Source: Streptomyces clavuligerus (GTDB lineage Bacteria; Actinomycetota; Actinomycetes; Streptomycetales; Streptomycetaceae). From it: 64,000 nt of DNA. Of this stretch, positions 18,455 through 26,603 are shown in pieces (the first letter of the stretch is position 1; every line of letters starts with the position of its first letter). The translations under genes and the position numbers were made by a program. The notes under the pieces were generated by a model that was not told the origin of the DNA, ran no database searches, and was given only the letters and a program-made list of their open reading frames with translations. The DNA lies in the NCBI RefSeq assembly GCF_005519465.1, contig NZ_CP027859.1, positions 1,116,001 through 1,180,000 of the forward strand, written 5' to 3'.

Positions 18455-21313
18455 GTGACCCTCCTCGACGGCTTCGCCTTCTACCAGTTCCACTCCGTTC
18501 CCCGGCCCCCGGACGACCCGGCCCGGCCGGACCCTCTGCCCGAGCAGCTCTTCGCGGCCCTGACCGCCGCCCACACCGAACTCCTCCACCACGGGGCTCC
18601 CGCACCCGCGGTCGCCGTGCTGTGGCACCGTCCACCGGGGGAGCACCGGCTCCGCTTCCTGGTCGGAGGCCGTCCCCTCTTCCCTCCGGTCACCCCCGCC
18701 GGTGCCGCGCACCCCGGTACCCCCGGTGCGCCGCTGGGCATCCTCTACCCTCCAGGCAGTGAGGGCGTCGCACTTCCCGACGGCGAGGCCCAGCGGACCC
18801 TTCAGACTCTCCCCGCCTGGCTCCGCTGCTCAGGACACTCCGATCCGCTGTGGACGGCCGACGACCAGGAAACCACCCGACGTGGCGGTTTCGACGACTA
18901 CACCGCACAGCTCGTCCACCCCTTCAGCTGGCTCGTCCTCGCCGAGCCCCTTTCCGCCCAGCACATCGACCGCGAACTACTCACCCTCGCCACCGCCATC
19001 CCCCGTCTGCGCCGGAGCGAGAACTCCGAGGCCGACCGCGTCGCCCTCACCCGCGCCCAGGACCGTTACCGCGAACTCAGCCGCGCCCGTACCGCAGGCA
19101 TGTGGAACATCCACATCCTGGTCGGCGGAGCCGACGCCACAGCCGCCCGCCGAGCCGCCGCACTGCTGTGCGCGTCCAGCGACCTCAGCCGGCTGCCCTA
19201 CACCCTCCAACCCGACAGCACCGTTCTCCCCCTGCACGACGCCGCCCGGCACCGCGTCGGAACCCCCGACGCACCGCAGTCCCCCTTCACCGCGAGCACC
19301 GCCCTCCTCGCCGCCATCGCCCGTCCTCCCCGCCGGGAACTCCCCGGTATCCGTCTCACCGAATCCGCGGTCTTCGACACCACCCCCGAACGCGAAGGCC
19401 CGATACACCTCGGCACCATCCTCGACCAGCACCACACCCCCGCCGGCCCGTTCGGCGTCGACACCGCGACTCTCAACCGCCATGCGTTCGTCGCCGGAGC
19501 CACCGGCGGCGGAAAGTCGCAGACCGTGCGCCACCTGCTGGAACAGCTCCACCACCACGGCATCCCCTGGCTGGTCGTCGAACCCGCCAAAGCCGAGTAC
19601 GCGGCCATGGCCGGACGCATCGGTTCCGACCAGCTCACCGTCATCCGTCCCGGAGACCCCGATGCCCCCGCCGTCGGGCTCAACCCCCTCGAACCCGAGC
19701 CCGGTTTCCCCCTCCAGACCCATATCGACCTCGTCCGTGCCCTCTTCCTCGCCGCGTTCGAAGCCACCGAGCCCTTCCCTCAGGTCCTGAGCCAGGCCCT
19801 CACCCGCTGCTACACCGATCTCGGCTGGGACCTCACCCTCAGCGAGTCCCGCCTCCCCGGCGTCACCCCGCGCTACCCCACGCTCACCGATCTCCAGCGC
19901 ACCGCCCTCGACGTCGTCGAGCACATCGGCTACGGCAAGGAGATCACCGACAACATCCGCGGCTTCATCGATGTCCGCCTCGGCTCCCTCCGGCTGGGCA
20001 CCCCCGGCCGCTTCTTCGAGGACGGCCATCCCCTCGATGTCACCGACCTCCTCGGCCGCAACACCGTTCTGGAGATCGAGGACGTCGGCAACGACCAGGA
20101 CAAAGCCTTCTTCATCGGTGCTGTCCTCATCCGTCTCCACCAGCATCTCCGAGGCCGCCGCGCCGACCGGACCGGAACCCCCGCCCTCCGCCATGTCACC
20201 GTCGTCGAAGAGGCCCACCGGCTTCTGAAACGTGTGGACCCCGGCTCACCCGCGGCCCACTCCGTCGAACTCTTCGCCGCGCTCCTCGCCGAGATCCGTG
20301 CCTATGGCGAAGGCATCGTCATCGCCGAACAGATCCCCGCGAAGATCGCTCCTGACGTCATCAAGAACACCGCGCTCAAGATCATCCACAGACTGCCCTC
20401 CGCTGACGACCGCGCCGCCGTCGGTGCCACCATGAACCTGGACGAGGCCCAGTCCCGCCATATCGTCTCGCTTCCGCCGGGCCGGGCCGTCGTCTTCACC
20501 GACGGCATGGACCGCCCCCTCCGTATCGAGGTCCCGTACGGAGAGGGCCGGGAGAAGCACCACCCCGGCGCCCCCGCCGCCATCCGCGCCCCCCGGAGTG
20601 TCGCCTGCGGACCCCTCTGCCAGGGCCGTCCGTGCGTCCTGCGGGAGATGAACCATGCCGCCCGTCTCGCCGACGACCCCCGCCTCACCCTCTGGATCGA
20701 ACTCCTCACCATCAGCCATCTCGTGGGCCAGCCCGCTCCCCGGCCCGACCGCGACTGGCTCACCGGTCTCACCGGACGCGGTGACCGCCGCACCCTGGAA
20801 TGCGCCCTTGCCCATCGCGTCGACTCCGCCGTCGACACCCGCTATATCGGTCTTGAGCCCCACTACCAGCCCGAGCGCCTGGCAGAGCATCTGACGGACT
20901 CGGCCCTGGCGACCCTCGACGGCCGCCCCGCCCCGTGCGACGGCGCCGAATACCAGTGGCAGGCAGGCCGCTACCGGTGGGCCGACGTCTTCCACGCCCT
21001 CAAGACAACGGACAGCGCCACGGGCCCGCACCCCGGCACCGAGGCGTGGGCAGCACGCGGACTGGTACTGAGCGCTGCCACCACGGCTGACCAACTCACA
21101 GAACTCCGCGCCCACCCGGACTCCTGGCTCTTTGACGACACCGTCATCACCGGCCGCGACCGCTGCCCCTCCTATCTGCGGGCACTGGCCCGTCTTGACC
21201 GATCGCCCAACGCGAAAAAGCAATTTCTCAACGCAACGAGATTTCTCCGCCTCGGTACGACCTGGCCTCTCCTCGTTCTCCGGATCACCGACTCGTCTGA
21301 GAGCAGCGTATGA
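18455..21313 (+). CDS. HerA/DUF87-family ATPase
   Basis: A 952-residue protein. I chose the GTG at 18455, with GAGGAGG overlapping the previous stop; the frame is open further upstream but there it overlaps a real gene. Walker A is GATGGGKSQT (about 348-357). Walker B is VTVVEEAHRL (about 581-590). EQIPAKIAPDVIKNTALKII and HRLPSADDRAAVG are the HerA-type sensor and arginine motifs. HerA proteins are hexameric translocases acting in DNA processing, conjugation-like transport and phage defence. The C-terminal 250 residues after a small Cys cluster (ACGPLCQGRPC) are not recognised. The stop overlaps the ADP-ribosyltransferase start (ATGA), so expression is coupled to the toxin-like gene. Confidence 0.82.
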   Translation: MTLLDGFAFYQFHSVPRPPDDPARPDPLPEQLFAALTAAHTELLHHGAPAPAVAVLWHRPPGEHRLRFLVGGRPLFPPVTPAGAAHPGTPGAPLGILYPPGSEGVALPDGEAQRTLQTLPAWLRCSGHSDPLWTADDQETTRRGGFDDYTAQLVHPFSWLVLAEPLSAQHIDRELLTLATAIPRLRRSENSEADRVALTRAQDRYRELSRARTAGMWNIHILVGGADATAARRAAALLCASSDLSRLPYTLQPDSTVLPLHDAARHRVGTPDAPQSPFTASTALLAAIARPPRRELPGIRLTESAVFDTTPEREGPIHLGTILDQHHTPAGPFGVDTATLNRHAFVAGATGGGKSQTVRHLLEQLHHHGIPWLVVEPAKAEYAAMAGRIGSDQLTVIRPGDPDAPAVGLNPLEPEPGFPLQTHIDLVRALFLAAFEATEPFPQVLSQALTRCYTDLGWDLTLSESRLPGVTPRYPTLTDLQRTALDVVEHIGYGKEITDNIRGFIDVRLGSLRLGTPGRFFEDGHPLDVTDLLGRNTVLEIEDVGNDQDKAFFIGAVLIRLHQHLRGRRADRTGTPALRHVTVVEEAHRLLKRVDPGSPAAHSVELFAALLAEIRAYGEGIVIAEQIPAKIAPDVIKNTALKIIHRLPSADDRAAVGATMNLDEAQSRHIVSLPPGRAVVFTDGMDRPLRIEVPYGEGREKHHPGAPAAIRAPRSVACGPLCQGRPCVLREMNHAARLADDPRLTLWIELLTISHLVGQPAPRPDRDWLTGLTGRGDRRTLECALAHRVDSAVDTRYIGLEPHYQPERLAEHLTDSALATLDGRPAPCDGAEYQWQAGRYRWADVFHALKTTDSATGPHPGTEAWAARGLVLSAATTADQLTELRAHPDSWLFDDTVITGRDRCPSYLRALARLDRSPNAKKQFLNATRFLRLGTTWPLLVLRITDSSESSV

Positions 21314-22308
21314 GCACCGATCGGGAAACCATTTCTCCTCCGCCGGAAAGCACTGCCCTGTCCGAGGTGCCGCACCAGCCGGGCGATTCCGACTGGCAGG
21401 GCGGCGGCCCGGACAGCCTTGCCGAGGTGCTGCCGCTGGATTCGGACGACAACCCCGGCAGCGATCCACCGGGCGAGTCCCACGAGGACGGCCCGGACGG
21501 CCTGGCGGCTGCGGTGCCCCTGGAGGAGCGCGACGGAGAGAGCGAGGGTGAGGGTGTAGCGGGCGAGGGGGAGGGAAGAGAAGAGGTCGACGACAGCGGC
21601 CTCCCCCTCAGACCGGAGGAGGAACAGGATCGATTACCCCTCACCGAGCAGCGGAAGATCGCGCTTTCCGGGATCTCTCGCGGCACGGTTGCGTTCGGCA
21701 GCGACCAAGAAGCTGTCGAGTATGCCCAGGATCACTGGAACCCTTATGTGGAGAGCTTGCCGGTGCGGCAGAAGGAAGCGCTGCGTGAGTACACGAGCGA
21801 GCATGTGTCGTCCGACTCCCCGCCGACTGCGGACGGGCGGGCCACATACGTGGAGATCAACGGAACCCTCCGAGGCGATGCATCGCAATCGAACCCCCGT
21901 GTCCAGGAGAACATCCGCGAACTCGATGCGGTTGTGAACGTACGGCCCACCGCGGAACCCATGATTGTCACCCGTGGCACCGGACTCGGCCACTTGAACA
22001 TGGATATGGATGAACTTGTCGGGGAAGTCATCGAAGAGCGTGGCTATATGTCCACCTCCGTGGGAAGCAGCCCGCCCGAATCCTTTTCGGGCAGAGAAGC
22101 AATTACTCATCTAAGAGTACCGGAGGGGACGCCTGCCGTCTGGGTCGAAAAGGTGGGTGAATTTGGTTCGGATGAGCGAGAGTTGCTGCTGGCGCGCGGT
22201 CTGAAATACCAGGTCGAGAGTGTTGTCATGGATCAGGGTTCGCAGGGGCCTCGGTATTTCATATACGCTGAAATCGTAAATCCAGTTGTGAAGGGTGAGG
22301 GAGAATAG
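21310..22308 (+). CDS. Arginine-type mono-ADP-ribosyltransferase with acidic N-terminal tail
   Basis: A 332-residue protein whose ATG overlaps the HerA stop. Residues 1-110 are strongly acidic and low in complexity. From about 125 onward is an ADP-ribosyltransferase exoenzyme fold with the three R-S-E elements: TRG with Arg222, STS at 248-250 and the ExE pair Glu289/Glu291 in SDERELLL. The ExE form implies transfer of ADP-ribose from NAD+ to arginine of a target protein. There is no signal peptide. Base composition from 21640 onward is more AT-rich than its neighbours, hinting at separate acquisition of the catalytic part. The next gene overlaps its stop and may encode immunity. Confidence 0.82.
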   Translation: MSTDRETISPPPESTALSEVPHQPGDSDWQGGGPDSLAEVLPLDSDDNPGSDPPGESHEDGPDGLAAAVPLEERDGESEGEGVAGEGEGREEVDDSGLPLRPEEEQDRLPLTEQRKIALSGISRGTVAFGSDQEAVEYAQDHWNPYVESLPVRQKEALREYTSEHVSSDSPPTADGRATYVEINGTLRGDASQSNPRVQENIRELDAVVNVRPTAEPMIVTRGTGLGHLNMDMDELVGEVIEERGYMSTSVGSSPPESFSGREAITHLRVPEGTPAVWVEKVGEFGSDERELLLARGLKYQVESVVMDQGSQGPRYFIYAEIVNPVVKGEGE

Positions 22309-22712
22309 TGTCCGAAGGAAGCGAGCGTCGTACCTCTCCTCGGTTTGCTGAGGATCTCGAATTCAGGTCGGTCTCTGGTCCTCTGCGTTACACCAACAGC
22401 ACGGACAAAACGGTGAAATACCTTACGGTGGCCGACGCGGACGGAGAGACCATCGGCTACATCTGGGGCAACGATGAAGACGATGCCGCAGGCTGGTGCC
22501 GCCGACTCTCAGGCGGAGGGCATGCGTTCAATCTGGGGCAGAGGTGGGTCGCCGCGCTCCGCGACGCGAGGAGCCGGGGCGTCGCGCCGACAGAAGCCCT
22601 GGCCGAACTGCTCAGGAACTCCGACCCCCGCCTGCCGAGTCATATCGCCTCGACCGCCGTCGAGGAAGCCCCGACCCTCCAGACCGTGAAAGACCTGGCA
22701 GCCCATGGCTGA
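22308..22712 (+). CDS. Small protein, candidate immunity partner of the ADP-ribosyltransferase
   Basis: A 134-residue cytoplasmic protein. The GTG start shares one base with the preceding TAG stop, a tight coupling typical of toxin-immunity pairs. The central part contains TVKYLTVADADGETIGYIWG, a short beta-rich segment, followed by helices; no catalytic or membrane motif is visible and I do not recognise the family. Its base composition matches the catalytic part of the upstream gene. Immunity function is inferred only from gene order and size. Confidence 0.5.
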   Translation: MSEGSERRTSPRFAEDLEFRSVSGPLRYTNSTDKTVKYLTVADADGETIGYIWGNDEDDAAGWCRRLSGGGHAFNLGQRWVAALRDARSRGVAPTEALAELLRNSDPRLPSHIASTAVEEAPTLQTVKDLAAHG

Positions 22713-23004
22713 CGGCTGATATCTGATCCCGGCCCCGGGCAGGGCCTCGACCCGACGGGCAGCGGGCCACCGCTCACGGGCACCACGCGGCCGCACCGGC
22801 CCGCCGTCACGCCGCCGTCGAGGTCGACCGCGGCAGTCTCTCGATCGACAACGGCGCTCTGATCACCTCGGCGGGCGCCGTCGCCGCGCTGCGCCTCCCG
22901 GCCCGCCCTGCGCCGGTCAAAGGCCCATCTGCGGCAGGGGCCACTGGAGGCGACGACGATCCCAGTGGAGCGGATCGAGCCCAGAGCCGACAGTTCATTT
23001 TTCC
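22713..23004. other. Intergenic region with a possible gene remnant
   Basis: No complete gene is visible. On the plus strand, 22807-22900 reads SLSIDNGALITSAGAVAALRL in one frame. This resembles the TSAG region of GlxA/AraC-type regulators, but it has no start and runs into unrelated sequence. It may be a decayed fragment or chance. No terminator hairpin is evident directly after the immunity candidate. Confidence 0.25.
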
Positions 23005-23033
23005 TTGACAAATTTTTTTGTCCGACCCATGCT
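23005..23033 (+). promoter_or_regulatory. Promoter with palindromic operator for a leaderless ArsR gene
   Basis: TTGACA at 23005-23010 and CATGCT at 23028-23033 are 17 bases apart, close to the sigma-70 consensus. The predicted start of transcription, about seven bases after the -10, falls on the GTG at 23040. GACAAA (23007-23012) and TTTGTC (23017-23022) form a perfect inverted repeat with a TTTT centre, overlapping the -35. This fits autoregulation by the encoded ArsR protein. The A/T run stands out against the GC-rich surroundings. Confidence 0.6.
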
Positions 23034-23039
23034 GGAGGT

Positions 23040-23744
23040 GTGCTGGACGTAGCTGTGATCGAAGAACCCGCCGCGGCCGAGGCTTCGCTGGACCCGATAC
23101 GGTCCCGGATCCTCGCCGCCCTGGCCGAGCCCGGCTCGGCTGCCATGCTGGCCACGCGTCTGGGGCTGGCGAGACAGAAGGTCAACTACCACCTGAAGGA
23201 GCTGGAGCGGCACGGTCTGGTCGAGCTGGTCGAGGAGCGGCGCAAGGGCAATGTCACCGAGCGGGTGTACGGGGCGACCGCCGCCTCCTATGTGATCTCG
23301 CCGAGCGCCCTGGCCGCTGTCAGCCCGGACCCCTCGCGCTCCCCGGACCAGCTCTCGGCCCGCTGGCTGCTGGCGCTGGGGGCCCGGCTGGTGCAGGAGG
23401 TCGGTTCGTTGCTGACCGGAGCGGCCCGGGTCCGGCGGCGGGTCGCCACGTTCGGTATCGACGCCGAGGTGCGGTTCGCCTCCGCGGCGGACCGGGCGGC
23501 CTTCGCGGACGAGCTGACCCGGACGGTGACAGCGCTCGTCAGCCGCTATCACGACGAGTCCGCGCCGGCGGGGCGGAGCCACCGGGTGATCGTCGGGCTC
23601 CATCAGATCCCCGCGGCCCGGCCCGGCACGGAAGAAGACGCGCCGGTCTCGCGGCAGCAGCCCGAGGGGACCCGGGCGACCACGGCACCCGTGGCATCAA
23701 CGACATCCGAAGCCCCCGACGCACGACAGGAACACCGGCCATGA
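23040..23744 (+). CDS. ArsR-family transcriptional regulator
   Basis: A 234-residue protein. I favour the GTG at 23040 as a leaderless start because it coincides with the predicted transcription start; GTG 23055 is an alternative. Residues about 15-80 are a winged helix: DPIRSRILAALAEPGSAAML, then the recognition helix in TRLGLARQKVNYHLKELERH and the wing VEERRKGNVTERVYGA. The C-terminal half has no metal-binding cysteines and ends in a Thr/Ala/Pro-rich tail. Regulators of this type commonly sit in front of an SRPBCC protein, as here, where the stop overlaps the next start (ATGA). It probably represses its own operon. Confidence 0.85.
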   Translation: MLDVAVIEEPAAAEASLDPIRSRILAALAEPGSAAMLATRLGLARQKVNYHLKELERHGLVELVEERRKGNVTERVYGATAASYVISPSALAAVSPDPSRSPDQLSARWLLALGARLVQEVGSLLTGAARVRRRVATFGIDAEVRFASAADRAAFADELTRTVTALVSRYHDESAPAGRSHRVIVGLHQIPAARPGTEEDAPVSRQQPEGTRATTAPVASTTSEAPDARQEHRP

Positions 23745-24574
23745 CGCACCCGTTCGAGATCACCCTGGAGACGACCCTGCCGGCGAGCCCGGAAGAGGTC
23801 TGGGAGGCGATCGCCACCGGACCGGGGATCGACTCCTGGTTCATGGGGCGCAACGAGGTCGAGGCGCGCGAGGGCGGAGTCGCCGCCATGGAGACGGGCG
23901 GTCACCGCGAGGAGGCGGTGATCACCGCCTATGAGCCCGGCAGCCGCTTCGCCACCCGCACGGCCACCGCCGCCGACGGCCGGTTCATGGCCTTCGAGTA
24001 TCTGATCGAAGGACGCGACCGGGGCAGTACGGTGCTCCGCGTCGTCCACAGCGGCATGCTCGGCGAGGACTGGCAGGACGAATACGACGCGCTGCGCCGT
24101 GGCTGGCCCTTCCACCTGCACACGCTCCGCGAGTATCTGACGCACTTCGCGGGCCGTACCGGTGTCCCCGTCTTCGCCATGGCGCCGTCGGGCGGGCGCC
24201 CGGTGCGGGAGATCCGGGCGGCGCTCACCCGTGGACTGTCCCTGGCCGAGCCGGTCGCCGTGGGCGCGCGGGCGCATGCCGAGCCCGCCGGGCTGCCTCG
24301 GTTCGACGGTGAGGTGGTCTGGGCGGACGACGAGCGCTTCGAGGTCCGCACCGCCGACGGGATCTACACCTTTCACCACTCCGCCGCCGTCGTACTCATG
24401 TTCCACCACCTCTTCGTGACGGGCACGGGCACGGGTACGGACACGGACGGGGGCACGGACGGGGACGGGACCGGGTCCGGGGGCGCGACCGGTGACGGGG
24501 TCGGGGACACGACCGTGGCCGGGGATCGGGCCGAGGCCGCCTGGCGGGAGTGGCTGACCGGGCTTCTTGCCTGA
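23741..24574 (+). CDS. SRPBCC (AHSA1/START-like) domain protein
   Basis: A 277-residue protein from ATG 23741, coupled to the ArsR gene. Residues 1-135 form the AHSA1-type helix-grip fold: ITLETTLPASPEEVWEAIAT, the conserved WF after GPGID, and GWPFHLHTLREYLTHF. Such proteins bind hydrophobic ligands, and their genes often pair with an ArsR regulator. A second region (about 150-230) includes VVWADDERFEVRTADGIY. A low-complexity Gly/Thr/Asp stretch follows (about 229-262, encoded at 24420-24520), then AEAAWREWLTGLLA. The insertion matches the repeat expansions elsewhere in the window. The ligand is unknown. Confidence 0.8.
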   Translation: MTHPFEITLETTLPASPEEVWEAIATGPGIDSWFMGRNEVEAREGGVAAMETGGHREEAVITAYEPGSRFATRTATAADGRFMAFEYLIEGRDRGSTVLRVVHSGMLGEDWQDEYDALRRGWPFHLHTLREYLTHFAGRTGVPVFAMAPSGGRPVREIRAALTRGLSLAEPVAVGARAHAEPAGLPRFDGEVVWADDERFEVRTADGIYTFHHSAAVVLMFHHLFVTGTGTGTDTDGGTDGDGTGSGGATGDGVGDTTVAGDRAEAAWREWLTGLLA

Positions 24575-24583
24575 CATTCCCTC

Positions 24584-24618
24584 GCATACGCCATACGCCA
24601 TACGTCATACGCCATACG
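24584..24618. repeat. 7-bp tandem array (CCATACG), five copies
   Basis: Five consecutive 7-base units (GCATACG, CCATACG, CCATACG, TCATACG, CCATACG) followed by a partial sixth copy lie between the SRPBCC stop and the next gene. The unit is unlike the adjacent coding sequence. No promoter hexamers are obvious within it. Confidence 0.85.
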
Positions 24619-24674
24619 TCACGTTGTGGCGGCGAAAATTCATCATGAGCAGAGAGACTTCACGGAGACCCACC

Positions 24675-25247
24675 ATGCGCACCCTGATCAGCACCGCCTT
24701 CATCTCGCTCGACGGCGTCGTCGAGGCCCCCGGCGGCGAGCCCGGCTATCGGAACTCCGGGTGGACCTTCAAGGAGGTCGAGTTCGTCCCCGAGGCGTTC
24801 GAGATCAAGGGCGCAGAGCAGCAGGAGGCCACCGCGGTTCTGCTGGGGCGGGTCAGCTATGAGGCGTTCAGCCCTGTCTGGCCGGACATGGAGGAGTTCG
24901 CCCGTTACCGGGAGATGCCCAAGTACGTCGTCTCCAGCACCCTCACCGACGCGGACCTGGTGTCGAACTGGGGCGAGACCACCATTCTGCGCTCGCTCGA
25001 CGAGGTCACCGCCCTGAAGGAGACCGAGGGAGGCCCGATCATCCTTCACGGCAGCGCCTCCCTGAACCGTGCCCTCTCGGACGCCGGTCTGATCGACCGC
25101 TACCACCTGCTTGTCCACCCGCTGCTGCTCGGCGCCGGAAAGCGCCTCTTCAGCACCTCGGACAGGGACGCTCAGAAGCTGGAGCTGGTCGAGCACGAGG
25201 TCTACGCGAACGGTGTGCAGAAGCAGATTTTCGACGTCGTCCGCTGA
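24675..25247 (+). CDS. RibD C-terminal-domain (dihydrofolate-reductase-like) protein
   Basis: A 190-residue protein. ATG 24675 begins the fold (MRTLISTAFISLDGVVEAPG) with ACGGAGA upstream; an ATG at 24645 is in frame but adds unrelated residues. TAVLLGRVSYEAFSPVWPDM, KYVVSSTLTDADL, GGPIILHGSASLNRALSDAG and HPLLLGAGKRLF are the standard landmarks of the RibD_C/YwjB-type reductase fold, which binds NADPH. These single-domain proteins are widespread in Streptomyces and their substrates are mostly unknown. It follows the ArsR/SRPBCC pair on the same strand and could be cotranscribed. Confidence 0.88.
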   Translation: MRTLISTAFISLDGVVEAPGGEPGYRNSGWTFKEVEFVPEAFEIKGAEQQEATAVLLGRVSYEAFSPVWPDMEEFARYREMPKYVVSSTLTDADLVSNWGETTILRSLDEVTALKETEGGPIILHGSASLNRALSDAGLIDRYHLLVHPLLLGAGKRLFSTSDRDAQKLELVEHEVYANGVQKQIFDVVR

Positions 25248-25371
25248 GTGGGACGTGGGACTCCTCGTCCTCGTCCACCGTGAACGGCATGCCGAGCCCG
25301 CGTCCGCTGGGGTCGCCCGGGTTGCGGAGCAGCATGCCCCGGCGCCGGTCGGGGTCGCCCGCCGCGCGGTC

Positions 25372-26442
25372 TCACACCCTCGCGGGGGCGTTCGGCGTCC
25401 GGGCGCGAGCGCCGGTCCCGGTCCCGGTCCCGGTCCTGATCCCGGTGCCGATACCGGTATCGGTACCAGCGGCGGTGCCTGAGCCTGTGGCTGTGTCCGT
25501 GCCGGCGTCGGGGGAGGGGCACCCGGCGGCCCGTCCGGCGTCGGCCGAGCGGGCGAACTCCTCCGCCAGCAGCCGCGCCAACGTGGTGAGCTGCCAGGAC
25601 GTGCGGTCCTCGCGCCAGATCAGACCGAGCTGGGACGGTTCGTCGAGCCCGTCGACCGGCAGGAAACGGACGTCGTCGCGGACGGCGCGATCGGCCAGCG
25701 GACGGCAGACCAGCAGACCCTGGTCACCCGTCGCGACGAGTGCCAGGCCCTCCTGGACGGTGGTGATCCCGGCGGTGGAGCGGATCGGCACACCCCCCGG
25801 TGTGGCGGGCGGCACCCGGGCCGCGCGCCAGTACTCCGGCGCGTCCCCCAGCGGATGGAGGATGTCGAGCGTCGCCAGCTCCTCGATGTGCACCCGGTCG
25901 CCACCGGCCAGGGGATGCCGGGTGGCCACGGCCAGCAGCCGCTCCTGCGGAGGGAAACGGAACCCGGTGGTCAGCGTGGGCTCGTTCACCGGCAGCTCCA
26001 CCACGACGGCGTCCACCCGGCCCTCCAGCACGGCCGTGAACGGTGAACCGAGCGGGATCTCGCTCGGCACCAGCGCGACGCGGTGATGGGCGCGAAGACG
26101 GCGGAACGCCTCCGTCACCTCCTCGTAGACGCTGCCGTGGAAACCGATCCGCAACTGGCCCAGCGTGCCGCTGCGCGCGCGGTCCCGCGCCTGGGTGATC
26201 ACCGTGTTCAGCGCCTCGTACGCCGGGCGCACCTCCTCGACGAACTGGGTGCCGAAGCGGCTGAGGGCCACGCTCCGGCTGGTGCGGTCGACGAGCCGGA
26301 CCCCGATCCGCCGCTCCAGTCCGGCGACGAGCTGGCTGACCCGGCTCTGCGAGCACCCCAGCCGTTCGGCCGTCCGACCGAAGTGCAACTCCTCGGCGAG
26401 CACCAGCAGACATTCGATCTCCTGGACATGGACCTGGTTCAC
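25372..26442 (-). CDS. LysR-family transcriptional regulator
   Basis: A 356-residue protein from the GTG at 26442, with GGGAG upstream. The N-terminal winged HTH is clear: ECLLVLAEELHFGRTAERLG, then CSQSRVSQLVAGLERRIGVR (about 29-48) and the LysR co-inducer domain after residue 90. The C-terminal 45 residues are a low-complexity Gly-Thr/Ala-Thr tail encoded by a GGTACC-type repeat at 25405-25480, beyond the normal end of the family. It is divergent from an MFS gene, the classic arrangement for a LysR protein controlling an exporter. The 161-base gap carries five 13-bp repeats, which I take as its likely operator. Confidence 0.9.
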   Translation of the reverse strand: MNQVHVQEIECLLVLAEELHFGRTAERLGCSQSRVSQLVAGLERRIGVRLVDRTSRSVALSRFGTQFVEEVRPAYEALNTVITQARDRARSGTLGQLRIGFHGSVYEEVTEAFRRLRAHHRVALVPSEIPLGSPFTAVLEGRVDAVVVELPVNEPTLTTGFRFPPQERLLAVATRHPLAGGDRVHIEELATLDILHPLGDAPEYWRAARVPPATPGGVPIRSTAGITTVQEGLALVATGDQGLLVCRPLADRAVRDDVRFLPVDGLDEPSQLGLIWREDRTSWQLTTLARLLAEEFARSADAGRAAGCPSPDAGTDTATGSGTAAGTDTGIGTGIRTGTGTGTGARARTPNAPARV

Positions 26443-26471
26443 CGCGTCTCCCTTCGTCGGACGGAGGTCCC

Positions 26472-26536
26472 GTGGACTGCTCCCGTGGACCGGCCTCATG
26501 GACCGCTCCTGTGGACCGGCCTCGTGGATCGATGAC
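26472..26536. promoter_or_regulatory. Five 13-bp tandem repeats between the LysR and MFS genes
   Basis: Units of 13 bases start at 26472, 26485, 26498, 26511 and 26524. All begin RTGGA and the second and fourth are identical (GTGGACCGGCCTC); a degenerate copy may precede them at 26459. They lie between the divergent starts at 26442 and 26604. A fixed period close to one helical turn and a quarter is compatible with an array of regulator binding sites. LysR sites are usually T-N11-A palindromes, so another protein, or simple slippage, is also possible. Confidence 0.65.
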
Positions 26537-26603
26537 CCACACTGATCAATCGTTGAGGAGATCGCCGTTGTTCCGGCACCGGGGCGTTGATTGGTTTGTT
26601 GTC

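Noticed and set aside
22807..22900. GlxA/AraC-type regulator gene fragment
   Set aside because: Only about 20 residues resemble the family, with no start or HTH; mentioned under the intergenic region but not called a gene.
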